The notes: generated by a model not told the origin, from the sequence alone. Positions 17,829 through 25,681 are shown, counted from the stretch's first letter. The stretch is DNA of 64,000 bases from Pseudomonas monteilii NBRC 103158 = DSM 14164 (GCF_000730605.1 NZ_BBIS01000037.1:87037-151036); one strand, 5' to 3'. Translations and numbers: made by a program.

Positions 17829-18029
17829 TTAGGCTTTCCGAGGTATTTCGCCGGCTGTCCGGGCTTTCAGCATCAGCGCTTCTATAGGTTCCCGTTTTTC
17901 TGGATGCTTCCTGTGCCAGGCAGCATCACCAATCACATAATCGCCACCAGGTGAGCCGCGCCTGATGCGCTCGGGGTATTTACCGTGCTGGCGGTACCAC
18001 TCCAGCTCGAAAAGTCTTGGGTTGCTCAT
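17829..18029 (-). CDS. Small phage hypothetical protein (66 aa)
   Basis: A 66-residue basic protein (LFELEWYRQHGKYPERIRRG). Its start overlaps the stop of the 16-codon ORF upstream (ATGA), so it is translationally coupled. Function unknown. Confidence 0.7.
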   Translation of the reverse strand: MSNPRLFELEWYRQHGKYPERIRRGSPGGDYVIGDAAWHRKHPEKREPIEALMLKARTAGEIPRKA

Positions 18030-18076
18030 CGCGGCCCCCTGTAGATCAGGTAGGCCATGTAGGCGAGGGCGATCAT
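18026..18076 (-). CDS. 16-residue hydrophobic micro-protein
   Basis: ATG-TGA frame encoding MIALAYMAYLIYRGPR. Its ATG overlaps the upstream gene's TGA, and its own TGA overlaps the downstream gene's ATG. AGGTGA lies upstream. The double coupling and hydrophobic sequence suggest either a tiny membrane peptide or a coupling device. Confidence 0.5.
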   Translation of the reverse strand: MIALAYMAYLIYRGPR

Positions 18077-18630
18077 GGCGTCACCTGCTTGCGGTAGCCC
18101 GCGTCGTAGAGCTTCAGGCCCATATTGATCTGCCCGGGGGTTGGAGCTTCATGCCCGGCATCCAGGCACATTTGTCGCGCAGCACGCTGGCGTTCTTCAG
18201 CCGCCCGTTGCTCAGGAGAGCTGAGCGGCCGGAAATCGTACTCGCTGAGATGGCCGCAGTTCTCTTCGCCGCCCTCGCGGTAGGTGACCAGAAACAGCTG
18301 TGTGCCCATGGCGGTGATGGTCACTTCCTGAAATCCAGGCCGAGCCCAATCTTCTGTGGAGCGTTTGTTCTTCATTTCGATCTTCTGGCCAATCGGCGGC
18401 AGGCCTTCGCCATCCCAGCGCGCCGGCCGCGGCGTGATGTACTGCACCTGGCCCCGGGTGAAGTTGTGCCGCGTCTCGCCCGCGCCACCGCCATATGGAT
18501 AAGCGCGATCCTCGGCTCCGACCACGGCGTACTGGTCCATGTTGATCCACACCTCGGTTATGCCGTGATGGGCGACTAGGCCATGGCCGTCTGCCCATTC
18601 TGGCGCTTTGCTCCAGTCGATCTTGCTCAC
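18073..18630 (-). CDS. Phage hypothetical protein (185 aa)
   Basis: A 185-residue protein with an N-terminal WSKAPEWADGHGLV motif and a GQKIEMKN segment, a pattern I have seen only in phage early-region proteins of unknown function. A charged helix (SPEQRAAEERQRAARQM) follows. It overlaps both neighbours by ATGA junctions. Confidence 0.75.
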   Translation of the reverse strand: MSKIDWSKAPEWADGHGLVAHHGITEVWINMDQYAVVGAEDRAYPYGGGAGETRHNFTRGQVQYITPRPARWDGEGLPPIGQKIEMKNKRSTEDWARPGFQEVTITAMGTQLFLVTYREGGEENCGHLSEYDFRPLSSPEQRAAEERQRAARQMCLDAGHEAPTPGQINMGLKLYDAGYRKQVTP

Positions 18631-18890
18631 AGCTGATACCTCTCATCAATCCAGCGCCCAGGCGCCAGAGCGGGTGTAGGTTCGGGTTGGGTTTCGTGCG
18701 GGGAGAGCTGGCGCTGGTTGCCGGCCTGCAGCTGGCTGTCGGGGATGCAGCTGATGCCGACCCCATTGAGCAGGTAGCAGGTGACGCCGCGCTGGCTGTC
18801 GTGCTGTACGTCGATGACGTTCTCTTCGGGTTGAGGTGCTGCGCCGGCGCCGGTGGCCAGCAGCAGGAGGCAGAGGGCAAGGCGGGTCAT
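18627..18890 (-). CDS. Small exported phage protein (87 aa)
   Basis: An 87-residue protein with a signal peptide (LALCLLLLATGAGAAP) and two cysteines in the mature part (VTCYLLNGVGISC). It overlaps its upstream neighbour by ATGA. An exported early-phage protein could act in the envelope, but no function is known. Confidence 0.7.
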   Translation of the reverse strand: MTRLALCLLLLATGAGAAPQPEENVIDVQHDSQRGVTCYLLNGVGISCIPDSQLQAGNQRQLSPHETQPEPTPALAPGRWIDERYQL

Positions 18891-19477
18891 GCCTGGGCCT
18901 CCTGGCGCTCGCTGGCAACCATATCGATGAATGCTTGGGGTAGCTCAACCGCTTCGTAGCCTGGCGACCATGACAATGGCGGACACTTGGCGATCATTTC
19001 GTTGAGCAGTTCGAACGCGGCCAGCAGCTGATCGTCATTCACCTCGCCGTCTTCCGGCAGGTCATCGCAGAAGTGGTCGTTCGGATCAATCTGACTGGGG
19101 TAGTTCGGGGTGCAGAACACCAGCTTCAGGTCGGCCAGGTCCACCTCATGCTCAATGAGGTAGTCCCGGAGGTCTTCCTCGTCGAAGAAGTACTGGTCGC
19201 CGTCGTACTCGGTGATCACTTCGCCGGCCCATACACGGCTCGGCATGGCTGCGAACTTGGCCGCCCGGCTCTCTGCGTGACAGGTCGCGCACCACCCGTT
19301 TGTGGCATGGATGGGGTGCTCTGGGTTCTTCGCGCAGTGGCGGTGGGTTGACCCGCAGTAGCGGGCCATGTGCTCGTCCTTGCCCCAGAACCGGCCGGAC
19401 GGGTCGACCCAGCCGGTAACGGTCTGGAGGCTGGCGGCTTCGGGGGATTCGTACATCACGACTTTTTCTTCGCGCAC
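18887..19477 (-). CDS. Phage hypothetical protein with Cys/His cluster (196 aa)
   Basis: A 196-residue acidic protein. Residues 40-70 contain RYCGSTHRHC and NGWCATCHAE, a possible zinc site. The C-terminal half is Asp/Glu-rich. Start is preceded by a hairpin of the family described in the findings (19481-19512). Function unknown. Confidence 0.7.
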   Translation of the reverse strand: MREEKVVMYESPEAASLQTVTGWVDPSGRFWGKDEHMARYCGSTHRHCAKNPEHPIHATNGWCATCHAESRAAKFAAMPSRVWAGEVITEYDGDQYFFDEEDLRDYLIEHEVDLADLKLVFCTPNYPSQIDPNDHFCDDLPEDGEVNDDQLLAAFELLNEMIAKCPPLSWSPGYEAVELPQAFIDMVASERQEAQA

Positions 19478-19559
19478 GGGGATTCCTTAGCCGCCATATC
19501 GCGGCAGTGAATAGAGGGGAGAGGGGTTACAGCGAAGGAGTACGGATGTACTCCAGCGG

Positions 19560-20411
19560 TCAGGACGGCTTGCGCTCCAGGGCGGCGCGGGCTAGCCATC
19601 CAATCCAAATGTCGTTGGCCTTCATGGATTCGTAAACAACCCCGGTCTTGAATCCTATATCGGCGACTCTTCCATCCGAGCAGGCCAACTCAAACTCCGC
19701 CCGCTCATCGCGCTCAATCGGAGCGATCGGCTCTAACCCACGATAAATAATCGCAGGCTTGGTATCTTGGTCGTGCGCCAGCTGAATCAACTGACCTCTG
19801 AACCGGCCCTGAGTAACTACTGCTGCGCACAGCGCCTTGATCTTGGATTTGCTCCACTCGCCTGGGGTTCCAGGCTCATCACAAACAAAGCCTCTCGGCG
19901 CGATCGGCTCTGCGCTGGCGGATAGGGCGTGCGCGGCCACAGCATCATCAACCTGGCGGAACACCCTGCCATCGAAGCCGTCGGGAAAACCGTTGCCGAA
20001 TCGCTTGAACTGATCTTTCACCGACGAAAGCACTGCAACCGTTTCGGCTAACTGTTTGCGTGTCATGTCGAGTTCGGAACGCTGGTCGCAGACAACTTTC
20101 CAGTGCCTGCTGATGCCATCCCTCAGGCGCTCAACCTCAGCGGTATCGGTCATCGGTCCAAGCCCGACAATCGGCAGCCCAGTCGCCGCCGCATCCCTCT
20201 CCGCCTCTTCTTTGGTCCACCAGAAGGCAGTACCAACCATCCAGGCTATAGGCTCGGGGTGGATGTGCTGGGCCGGCTTATCCAGCCATGCCCGCACGCG
20301 ACGGGAGAAGTCGAATATCTGCGCTTTGGCGAAGCGCGCGCATGCGGCTTCTATTTCCTCGCGCGGCACGCTGACCATCTCGGTGTTGCTGGATCGGTTT
20401 TCTGTGGGCAT
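19560..20411 (-). CDS. Phage hypothetical protein (283 aa)
   Basis: A 283-residue protein that includes a WMVGTAFWWTKEEAERDAAATG segment, a coiled-coil-like centre (about 95-140) and repeated EPIAP motifs. Such modular proteins are common in Pseudomonas phage early operons. GAGGT precedes the start. No function assigned. Confidence 0.7.
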   Translation of the reverse strand: MPTENRSSNTEMVSVPREEIEAACARFAKAQIFDFSRRVRAWLDKPAQHIHPEPIAWMVGTAFWWTKEEAERDAAATGLPIVGLGPMTDTAEVERLRDGISRHWKVVCDQRSELDMTRKQLAETVAVLSSVKDQFKRFGNGFPDGFDGRVFRQVDDAVAAHALSASAEPIAPRGFVCDEPGTPGEWSKSKIKALCAAVVTQGRFRGQLIQLAHDQDTKPAIIYRGLEPIAPIERDERAEFELACSDGRVADIGFKTGVVYESMKANDIWIGWLARAALERKPS

Positions 20412-20781
20412 GGGGATACCTCAAGTCTTGGACTTCGCGCGCTTTTTGCTCCAGGCAAGAACATCGAGTACGACGCTCTTGCTGAATGTGGACTGCCTGG
20501 TTGATCTCTTGCTGCTCTTCCTCGTCGAGGTCTTTCCAGTACTCCTCAGGGCTGAACCAGCGCCTGTCTTCCAGGCAGACCACTAAGCCCTCGGCGTAGT
20601 CAGCCTCATAGCCGTAGTCGATGCGCTTCTGCTGCACAGTGAACAGCGCGCAGGCCGTGTGATGCCACTTAACACCCTGGCCATTGCAGTGGTGGCGAAG
20701 GCGGGTAACGAAGTCCGCCCAGGTGTCGGCGTTCATCGGGTGTCCGGTTGCCAGGCTCTGGTCGGCTTCGGTGTCGCTCAT
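20278..20781 (-). CDS. Phage hypothetical protein, probably frameshifted near its 3' end
   Basis: A 167-codon frame from ATG 20781 (GGAG upstream). The N-terminal part (MNADTWADFVTRLRHHCNGQ) looks genuine. After about residue 95 the frame runs into the next gene and loses protein-like character. Shifting one base near 20490 gives a tail ending VLDVLAWSKKRAKSKT, with TGA at 20421-20423 just before the next start. I think the true protein is about 120 residues and the present one is damaged. Confidence 0.55.
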   Translation of the reverse strand: MSDTEADQSLATGHPMNADTWADFVTRLRHHCNGQGVKWHHTACALFTVQQKRIDYGYEADYAEGLVVCLEDRRWFSPEEYWKDLDEEEQQEINQAVHIQQERRTRCSCLEQKAREVQDLRYPHAHRKPIQQHRDGQRAARGNRSRMRALRQSADIRLLPSRAGMAG

Positions 20782-20887
20782 GGCTTTCTCCAAGCATGCG
20801 CCGCCCTCCGTGGCTGGGCGGCATGGTGGCAATTTGGTTTGGGATGGGGTATTACGGGTGATCGGCATGGGGCCGGAGGGGATAGCT

Positions 20888-21262
20888 ATGGATGCAGCAG
20901 TGGCAGGCCTGGTGGGCGCTGCAGTTGGTAGCGTGGCGACTTTGTTGGGGCAATGGATTCAAGCCCATTACACTCAGAAGCGAGAAAAGCAAAAGCTTTT
21001 ATTAGAGGCAGCGATTCAAAACAGAGCTCAGGACATCAGCGTTATTCTTGGGCGCAACGAGATGAAGAGGGCAGCCCCTATGGCGGCCTACATTCTTCAC
21101 CAGCAAGTCATGAACAAGCTTGTAGAGTCAGGAAAATTGTCGGCTGCAGATGTTGAAAAAGCGTTTGCTCAACATCTGCTGGATTCAAAGCGGCTAAGCG
21201 AGCTTGACTCTAAATGGACGCTCACCGCAGATCTTGAAGACGCGGCTAAAGGGAAGGGCTGA
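20888..21262 (+). CDS. Rightward accessory membrane protein in the leftward operon
   Basis: A 124-residue protein on the strand opposite to its neighbours. One transmembrane helix near residues 5-25 (VAGLVGAAVGSVATLLG) is followed by a soluble helical part. GGAGGG at 20875-20880 fixes the ATG at 20888. It is more AT-rich than flanking genes and overlaps the convergent gene by 17 bases. Likely an independently expressed accessory gene. Confidence 0.7.
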   Translation: MDAAVAGLVGAAVGSVATLLGQWIQAHYTQKREKQKLLLEAAIQNRAQDISVILGRNEMKRAAPMAAYILHQQVMNKLVESGKLSAADVEKAFAQHLLDSKRLSELDSKWTLTADLEDAAKGKG

Positions 21263-21761
21263 GGACCTCGTCGCCCGGATCCTGCTGAATCATCAGCAAG
21301 CTCTTCCGGTCGAAGGCCAAGGCCAGGCGCGGTGAGATGCTGATCTTGTGACGCGGCGGAGTAAGAAACTTCGCCGCGTGCAGGCTGCCCAGGGCGTGGA
21401 TGCCGTGGATCAGCGCCTCGATCATCTGGCTGTAGGTAGCGTCAGCCCAGCCGCAGATGGCGCGCAGGTTCTGGCCGGTTCGTTTCCTGGTCGACAGCCG
21501 CAGCGGCTCAGTGCGCGCCACATTCCGGTGTGCTTCGATTTCGTGGCGCGCGATCCGGAACAGTGCGTGATGCCCGAGCGCTTCGATGTGATGAATCATC
21601 AGCGTCATCGCCTCGCCCTGTTCCTCGATCCCGGCCCACTCCATCAGTTCCAGCAGGGCCTGTTTAGTCCCTGGTCGAACCTTCAAGCGCAGGTCTTCTT
21701 CCTGCAACCGTGCGGCTTTGGCGCGTCGTTTCTCGTCGCGTTCCTTGGGTGACATCGCCAT
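21246..21761 (-). CDS. Phage hypothetical protein (171 aa)
   Basis: A 171-residue basic protein. The N-terminus is a charged helix (SPKERDEKRRAKAARLQEEDLRLKV), followed by two helical repeats each with a (E/Q)AL-IH pattern, possibly a ribbon-helix-helix-like DNA-binding protein. GGAGGTGCC precedes the ATG. Function unknown. Confidence 0.65.
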   Translation of the reverse strand: MAMSPKERDEKRRAKAARLQEEDLRLKVRPGTKQALLELMEWAGIEEQGEAMTLMIHHIEALGHHALFRIARHEIEAHRNVARTEPLRLSTRKRTGQNLRAICGWADATYSQMIEALIHGIHALGSLHAAKFLTPPRHKISISPRLALAFDRKSLLMIQQDPGDEVLSPSL

Positions 21762-21846
21762 ACGGCACCTCCATGATTCCGCTGGGCGGGATGTGTACGT
21801 GCAGCTGGCGGCGACGCTGCTGCGTGAGCTTCTGGATTCGTTTCAT
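21664..21846 (-). CDS. Small coupled ORF (60 aa)
   Basis: A 60-codon frame starting MKRIQKLTQQRRRQLHVHIP. Its ATG overlaps the stop of the 54-aa gene upstream (ATGA). Its last 98 bases overlap the next gene in another frame, so the C-terminal part is doubtful. Confidence 0.4.
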   Translation of the reverse strand: MKRIQKLTQQRRRQLHVHIPPSGIMEVPYGDVTQGTRRETTRQSRTVAGRRPALEGSTRD

Positions 21847-22007
21847 GGGTGGCACACCTCAATAGGCGTTTTCTTCGTCGAGCCAGACGGCATAACCACC
21901 AGTAGACGCTTGTTTCCTCGGTATACGCCCCAAGGCTGACCAGTGGACCTGGCCATGGCCGCCGCGTACTTCACGGCGGGCACAGGCTGAGACATGGTGG
22001 CGATCAT
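21843..22007 (-). CDS. Small phage protein (54 aa)
   Basis: A 54-residue protein containing VKYAAAMARSTGQPWGVYRG and RLLVVMPSG. Its ATG overlaps the ssb stop, and its stop overlaps the next ATG. The sequence looks genuine; function unknown. Confidence 0.65.
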   Translation of the reverse strand: MIATMSQPVPAVKYAAAMARSTGQPWGVYRGNKRLLVVMPSGSTKKTPIEVCHP

Positions 22008-22558
22008 GCGCCCGCCAGGTGGTGGAGCGGGGCGAACGGGATATCGTCGTCGAAGCTTTCGGGATCCGGCCCATACCCTGCTTGCTGGTTCTGTTGCTGC
22101 GGCGCCTGGCGCTGCTGTTGGTACTGCTGGCGCTGCGGCTGCTGACGTTGTTGCTGTCGTTGCTGCTGAGGCTGGCGTTGTTGCTGTTGCTGCTGGCCGC
22201 CGCCCTGGTTGTCAGGCCGCCCCCCGAGCAGCTGCAGGGTGCCGTTGATGTCGACGTGCACCTCTGTGGCGTAGCGTTTTATCCCGTCTTTCTCCCATTC
22301 GCGGGTTTTCAGCTTGCCCTCGATGTAACACTGGGAGCCCTTGCGCAGGTACTCGCCGGCAATCTCAGCGACCTTGCCGAACAGCACCACGCGGTGCCAT
22401 TCGGTCTTCTCGATCTTCTGGCCGGTCTGCCTGTCATTCCACGATTCGCTGGTGGCCAGGCTCAGGTTGGTGACCGCGTTGCCGTTGGGCAGGTAACGGA
22501 CCTCGGGATCCTGGCCGCAGGTGCCGACCAGGATGACTTTGTTTACTCCGCGAGCCAT
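22004..22558 (-). CDS. ssb: Phage single-stranded DNA-binding protein
   Basis: A 184-residue SSB. Residues 1-110 form the OB fold (NKVILVGTCGQDPEVRY, TEWHRVVLFGK). A Gln-rich linker (about 120-160) leads to the acidic tip DDDIPF. Unlike most SSBs the tip is not terminal; nine more residues follow (APLHHLAGA). It probably protects phage ssDNA and works with the neighbouring Sak4-like ATPase and exonuclease. Confidence 0.93.
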   Translation of the reverse strand: MARGVNKVILVGTCGQDPEVRYLPNGNAVTNLSLATSESWNDRQTGQKIEKTEWHRVVLFGKVAEIAGEYLRKGSQCYIEGKLKTREWEKDGIKRYATEVHVDINGTLQLLGGRPDNQGGGQQQQQQRQPQQQRQQQRQQPQRQQYQQQRQAPQQQNQQAGYGPDPESFDDDIPFAPLHHLAGA

Positions 22559-22566
22559 GTTGTCTC

Positions 22567-23238
22567 CTAGCGCTGCAGTGCTTTGCGAACGAACGGGTCG
22601 AGGTCAGGTTGGTTGAGCAGCCAGCGGCGGTAGTCGGCCGGCAGATCGCTGAACTTGGTGCCGCGGTGCTTGCCGAAGCTGATCACGGTCGGGATGCGGG
22701 CATCTTCGGAGATACTCCAGAGTTCTTCCCAGTCGGCCACCGGGCGTCCCAGCTCGCCAGCCAGGGCATCGAGAATTTTGACCAGCAGCAGTCGGCAGTT
22801 CTTCACATCATCCAGGGCTGCGTGGGCATTGCGGAGCAGGCCCGGAGCTTGCTCGCGGTAGTGCAGGTAAATCATCGCCGACTGCGAATGAGAGTCGGCG
22901 TCGGGCCATAGTCGGCGGCTCAGGGCTGCGGTGCAGATCCGCTTGATCGCTGGCTGGCCGATGACGCCCCAGTCGTAGTCGACGTTGTGACCGATCAGAT
23001 ACTCAACCTCGGTAGGCAGCGCGAACTCGGTATGGTCCGGGCAATCCGCCAGTTCCTCATCAAGGATGTGGCTGGTGGCCAGGGCGCCGAGCTCAATCGG
23101 CTTGCCCGGTTTATAGCGCTGTAGGAATTCGTCAGCCACTGGCAGGCCGGGGATCGCTGCAAGTTGCAGCCAGGCGGCCTCGACCAAGTGCGGCTCGTTG
23201 AAGCCAGTGGTCTCGCTGTCGAAGATGAATGCATTCAT
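22567..23238 (-). CDS. DnaQ-like 3'-5' exonuclease
   Basis: A 223-residue exonuclease of the DEDDh/ExoX type. Motif I FDSETTG (Asp7, Glu9), motif II GHNVDYDW and motif III HAALDDVKN supply the metal-binding acids and histidine. A C-terminal FGKHRGTKFSDLPADYRRWL segment resembles the DUF3820-like module found with such nucleases. Likely processes DNA ends in phage recombination. Confidence 0.85.
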   Translation of the reverse strand: MNAFIFDSETTGFNEPHLVEAAWLQLAAIPGLPVADEFLQRYKPGKPIELGALATSHILDEELADCPDHTEFALPTEVEYLIGHNVDYDWGVIGQPAIKRICTAALSRRLWPDADSHSQSAMIYLHYREQAPGLLRNAHAALDDVKNCRLLLVKILDALAGELGRPVADWEELWSISEDARIPTVISFGKHRGTKFSDLPADYRRWLLNQPDLDPFVRKALQR

Positions 23239-24101
23239 GCCGATTGCTCCTGATGGGTAAGTTCGTACTTGCGTTGGTCCTTCGCGGCGTTCAACTGCGC
23301 AAGGAGGTGAGGGGACTGCTCGAGGACGCGATAGGCTGCCGAGAACACGCTCTGCAGCTCCTGCATCGTTTCTGTGATCGGAATCTTCGACAGGGCGTCG
23401 TCGAGTGCCGCAGCTTGGAGATCAGCTTGAGACTTGCCATCGTTCAGCCAGGCCAAGAGGCGCCGGCCGGTATCCGGGCTGATCACTTCAGGCTGATCGA
23501 AGAGCCGGGTACGGTCCTTGGTGGCCACGGCAACGTTGCCGTCGTGGAGGAGGTCGAGCACTACGGTGAACTCGTAGTCAGAACCGTCACGCTGCTCGGA
23601 CTTCATGCCAAGCTTGAGGATCTTCTTGCCTTCGCCCTGGACCGTCTCGGTCTTGCTGCGCATCGTGCAGATGATGTGCAGCGGGCTGGTCAGGATGGTG
23701 TCGACCAGCTTGCGGTGGCGCGGCGTCGTCTCGTTCCAAGCCGACCAGGTGTTGCCCTTGTAGCGCTGCTTGGCGATCGTGTCGTTGATCTCAAGGCAGC
23801 CACCGGAACCGACCCACTCGTGGGAGTAGCTGTCGATGATCAGCGTCGAGTAGCCGCCTGCCTCTGCAGCCTTTATGGCCTCGATGTACCGTTCCGGCGA
23901 GTACGGTGCGCTCAGCCCCGTGACATCGAAGTCGGTCAGGTCGGCGTACAGCGAGGCGCTTTCGTGCTCGGTATCGATTACCGCGATCGGGCCGCCCAGG
24001 CCGATGGCCAGTTGCAGCGCGGAATAGGTCTTGCCTGATCCAGATGGGCCGGTAAGTGCTAGCCGTAGCCTTGCCTGCTTACGTTCGGCTTTCTTGAACA
24101 T
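23235..24101 (-). CDS. Sak4-like ATP-binding recombination protein
   Basis: A 288-residue RecA/Rad51-core ATPase (AAA_24 type). Walker A GPSGSGKT lies near residue 17 and a Walker B-like LIIDSYSHEW near residue 85. Such phage proteins (Sak4) aid strand annealing together with SSB, matching this neighbourhood. ATG at 24101 is preferred (GAGGG upstream) over an in-frame start at 24143 that overlaps the previous gene. Confidence 0.82.
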   Translation of the reverse strand: MFKKAERKQARLRLALTGPSGSGKTYSALQLAIGLGGPIAVIDTEHESASLYADLTDFDVTGLSAPYSPERYIEAIKAAEAGGYSTLIIDSYSHEWVGSGGCLEINDTIAKQRYKGNTWSAWNETTPRHRKLVDTILTSPLHIICTMRSKTETVQGEGKKILKLGMKSEQRDGSDYEFTVVLDLLHDGNVAVATKDRTRLFDQPEVISPDTGRRLLAWLNDGKSQADLQAAALDDALSKIPITETMQELQSVFSAAYRVLEQSPHLLAQLNAAKDQRKYELTHQEQSA

Positions 24102-24111
24102 TGGGATGCCC

Positions 24112-24258
24112 TCAGTTCGGTTGGTTGTCCCACTGCCGCTCAATGCGAGCGGCCTCTTCTTCGTACTCTTTGCGCTCTTCGCCTTGGTACCGTTCAGGCG
24201 AGAAGGCTCCGACCGTCATCCAGTCGAGTTGGGCGGCCAGGCGGGGTGTTGTGTTCAT
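24112..24258 (-). CDS. Small phage protein (48 aa)
   Basis: A 48-residue acidic protein starting MNTTPRLAAQLDWMTVGAF, with GERKEYEEEAARIERQW-like helix. GAGG precedes the ATG. Function unknown; conserved-looking position before the Sak4-like gene. Confidence 0.6.
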   Translation of the reverse strand: MNTTPRLAAQLDWMTVGAFSPERYQGEERKEYEEEAARIERQWDNQPN

Positions 24259-24265
24259 GGTTACC

Positions 24266-24382
24266 TCAGGAGGTGATGCAGCCGGCGTAAGCGCTGGCCA
24301 GCATCCAGGCGGTGCACAGGGAAAGGGTGATGAAGCTGCCGCGCCACATGGCAAAACGTCTGGCGCGCTGGTATCCGGTCAT
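24266..24382 (-). CDS. 38-residue single-span membrane peptide
   Basis: A 38-codon frame beginning MTGYQRARRFAMWRG, followed by a hydrophobic stretch (SFITLSLCTAWMLASAYAG). Its ATG overlaps the upstream stop (ATGA). Positive-inside topology supports a real membrane peptide. Confidence 0.55.
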   Translation of the reverse strand: MTGYQRARRFAMWRGSFITLSLCTAWMLASAYAGCITS

Positions 24383-24573
24383 GGCCGCACGCGGACAGCG
24401 AGGCGCCGCCCCTTCATGGTTGTGCTGAGGCGACGGGTCAGGCTAGAAACCGGTGTCTCTCGTGGTAGCCCAATGGCCTCGTTAAACGGCAAGCCGAAGC
24501 TGATCACTGCCAGGGTGCGCTCGATCTGCTCAAGCTGCTCATCGATGAGGGATTTAACAGGTGCAGTGCTCAT
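24379..24573 (-). CDS. Small phage protein (64 aa)
   Basis: A 64-residue protein (MSTAPVKSLIDEQLEQIERTL). GGGAGGG upstream and an ATGA junction with the preceding gene support ATG 24573 over an in-frame ATG at 24600. Function unknown. Confidence 0.65.
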   Translation of the reverse strand: MSTAPVKSLIDEQLEQIERTLAVISFGLPFNEAIGLPRETPVSSLTRRLSTTMKGRRLAVRVRP

Positions 24574-24800
24574 GCCACCCTCCCATACCTTTCCATCCAC
24601 TGCTCATGGTCGCGGGCAATGATGCGGTTCAGGCGCTCGGTGTAGCTGCGCTGTTCGGCCAGTTCAATGGCGCCAGTGAGCCCGGCTAGATCGATAGCCA
24701 TGACCAGCTCACCACGTAGCGTGTCGCTGAAATTCGCACAGATCGCAGCGAAGCGAGATTCGATGATGTCGATAACATCCTGCCTGGTCTTCCTGTTCAT
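24570..24800 (-). CDS. Small phage protein (76 aa)
   Basis: A 76-residue helical protein (MNRKTRQDVIDIIESRF). CGGAGGA lies before ATG 24800, which overlaps the upstream stop. Function unknown. Confidence 0.65.
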   Translation of the reverse strand: MNRKTRQDVIDIIESRFAAICANFSDTLRGELVMAIDLAGLTGAIELAEQRSYTERLNRIIARDHEQWMERYGRVA

Positions 24801-25051
24801 GCAGTCCTCCGGGCGGCGCTTGAGCCGCACATGGCTTCCATCTTGTCGAGTGCCGCGGCAATGACCCGGCGGCTTTCTATCCGCTGACGTTCGTCGCGCT
24901 CTCGGATCGACGTGTTCCAGGCCTGGTTATTCGCTCTGGCCTGCTCCGAGGTCAGGTGATCCGCCCAGTGCGTATCGCCGAATAGCCTGTACTGGTGATC
25001 AACCTCGCGCGCCTGGGCGCTGTCTGCGTAAAGCTCATGCTCGCGAGCCAT
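24797..25051 (-). CDS. Small phage protein (84 aa)
   Basis: An 84-residue charged protein (MAREHELYADSAQAREVDHQ). Coupled to its downstream neighbour by ATGA. GGAGG-type site precedes the start. Function unknown. Confidence 0.65.
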   Translation of the reverse strand: MAREHELYADSAQAREVDHQYRLFGDTHWADHLTSEQARANNQAWNTSIRERDERQRIESRRVIAAALDKMEAMCGSSAARRTA

Positions 25052-25071
25052 GGTCGCCTCCAGGTGGTGGG

Positions 25072-25293
25072 TTACTCGGTGGGTGGAGTGAGGTGCGGCT
25101 GCCAGTGAGTCACGCGGTGCTCGAAGCGCGAGCCATCCCCGTAGCGCCAGTCAATGCCGTTCCAGTAGAGGAAGCGGGCGCCGTTGAAGGCGCTCTGCGC
25201 TTTTCGTGCTGGCGTGTAGGCGATTACCCAGGCCTTGCCGCCGCCCTTGGGCAGCTCAGGCATGCGTTCAGAGCACTTGATCCAGTCGCTCAT
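25072..25293 (-). CDS. DUF551-type phage protein
   Basis: A 73-residue protein with the DUF551 pattern: SDWIKCSERMPE at the start, aromatic centre (FLYWNGIDWRYGDG) and VTHWQPHLTPP at the end. DUF551 proteins are common in phage early regions; no biochemical role is established. Confidence 0.8.
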   Translation of the reverse strand: MSDWIKCSERMPELPKGGGKAWVIAYTPARKAQSAFNGARFLYWNGIDWRYGDGSRFEHRVTHWQPHLTPPTE

Positions 25294-25541
25294 GGCTCTT
25301 CTCCACGGCGCCGGCGTTCGGTTGCCATTTCCATATCCAAATCATGTCGCTCCTCGCTGATCAGCTCGGCTACGGCATTTTCGATTTGGGCCATGGCCTG
25401 CTGCTCGTCAGTGGCGCGGCGAATCATCACGCGCAGCAACTGAATGGCTGCATCAAGGCGTGTTGGGTAGACATGGGCCGAAAACCCGCTGCCTGACGGC
25501 TCCTGAATCATGATCTGGCCGGAAACGTTCATTCCGCTCAT
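25290..25541 (-). CDS. Small phage protein (83 aa)
   Basis: An 83-residue protein with a C-terminal acidic and basic helix (AELISEERHDLDMEMATERRRRGE). Coupled downstream to the DUF551 gene; its ATG overlaps the stop of the ATG-less frame upstream. Function unknown. Confidence 0.65.
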   Translation of the reverse strand: MSGMNVSGQIMIQEPSGSGFSAHVYPTRLDAAIQLLRVMIRRATDEQQAMAQIENAVAELISEERHDLDMEMATERRRRGEEP

Positions 25542-25681
25542 TGGGTGATCCTCATGACCGCATTGGCCAGGAGCCAGGCGCGGGTGACCAAACCCACCGT
25601 GAAAGGTGGCCTGGCGCCTGCCAATGCGGTCGTATGTGAAGGGAAGGGGATGCGGGATGCATCGGAGATTGATCGGAACAC
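25538..25681 (-). CDS. Possible Ash-like small ORF without ATG start
   Basis: A frame ending HTTALAGARPPFTVGL-VTRAWLLANAVMRITQ, with its TGA overlapping the ATG of the next gene. The frame is open for 88 codons from 25804, yet contains no ATG until five codons before the end; GTG at 25681 is the best start. The ALAG-PPF pattern recalls enterobacterial phage Ash/Icd-like ORFs, which also lack clear starts. That relation is a guess. Confidence 0.4.
   Translation of the reverse strand: MFRSISDASRIPFPSHTTALAGARPPFTVGLVTRAWLLANAVMRITQ
25557..25630. repeat. Imperfect long inverted repeat
   Basis: ACCGCATTGGC (25557-25567) pairs with GCCAATGCGGT (25620-25630); allowing one bulge and one mismatch, pairing continues through AGG-GCCAGGC. 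It lies within the ATG-less frame before the 83-aa gene and could fold as RNA. Confidence 0.75.

Noticed and set aside
22075..22200. CAG/CTG-rich repetitive stretch as a possible CRISPR or microsatellite
   Set aside because: It is the Gln-rich linker of the SSB gene, with irregular codons and no spacers. No CRISPR array was seen anywhere in the window.
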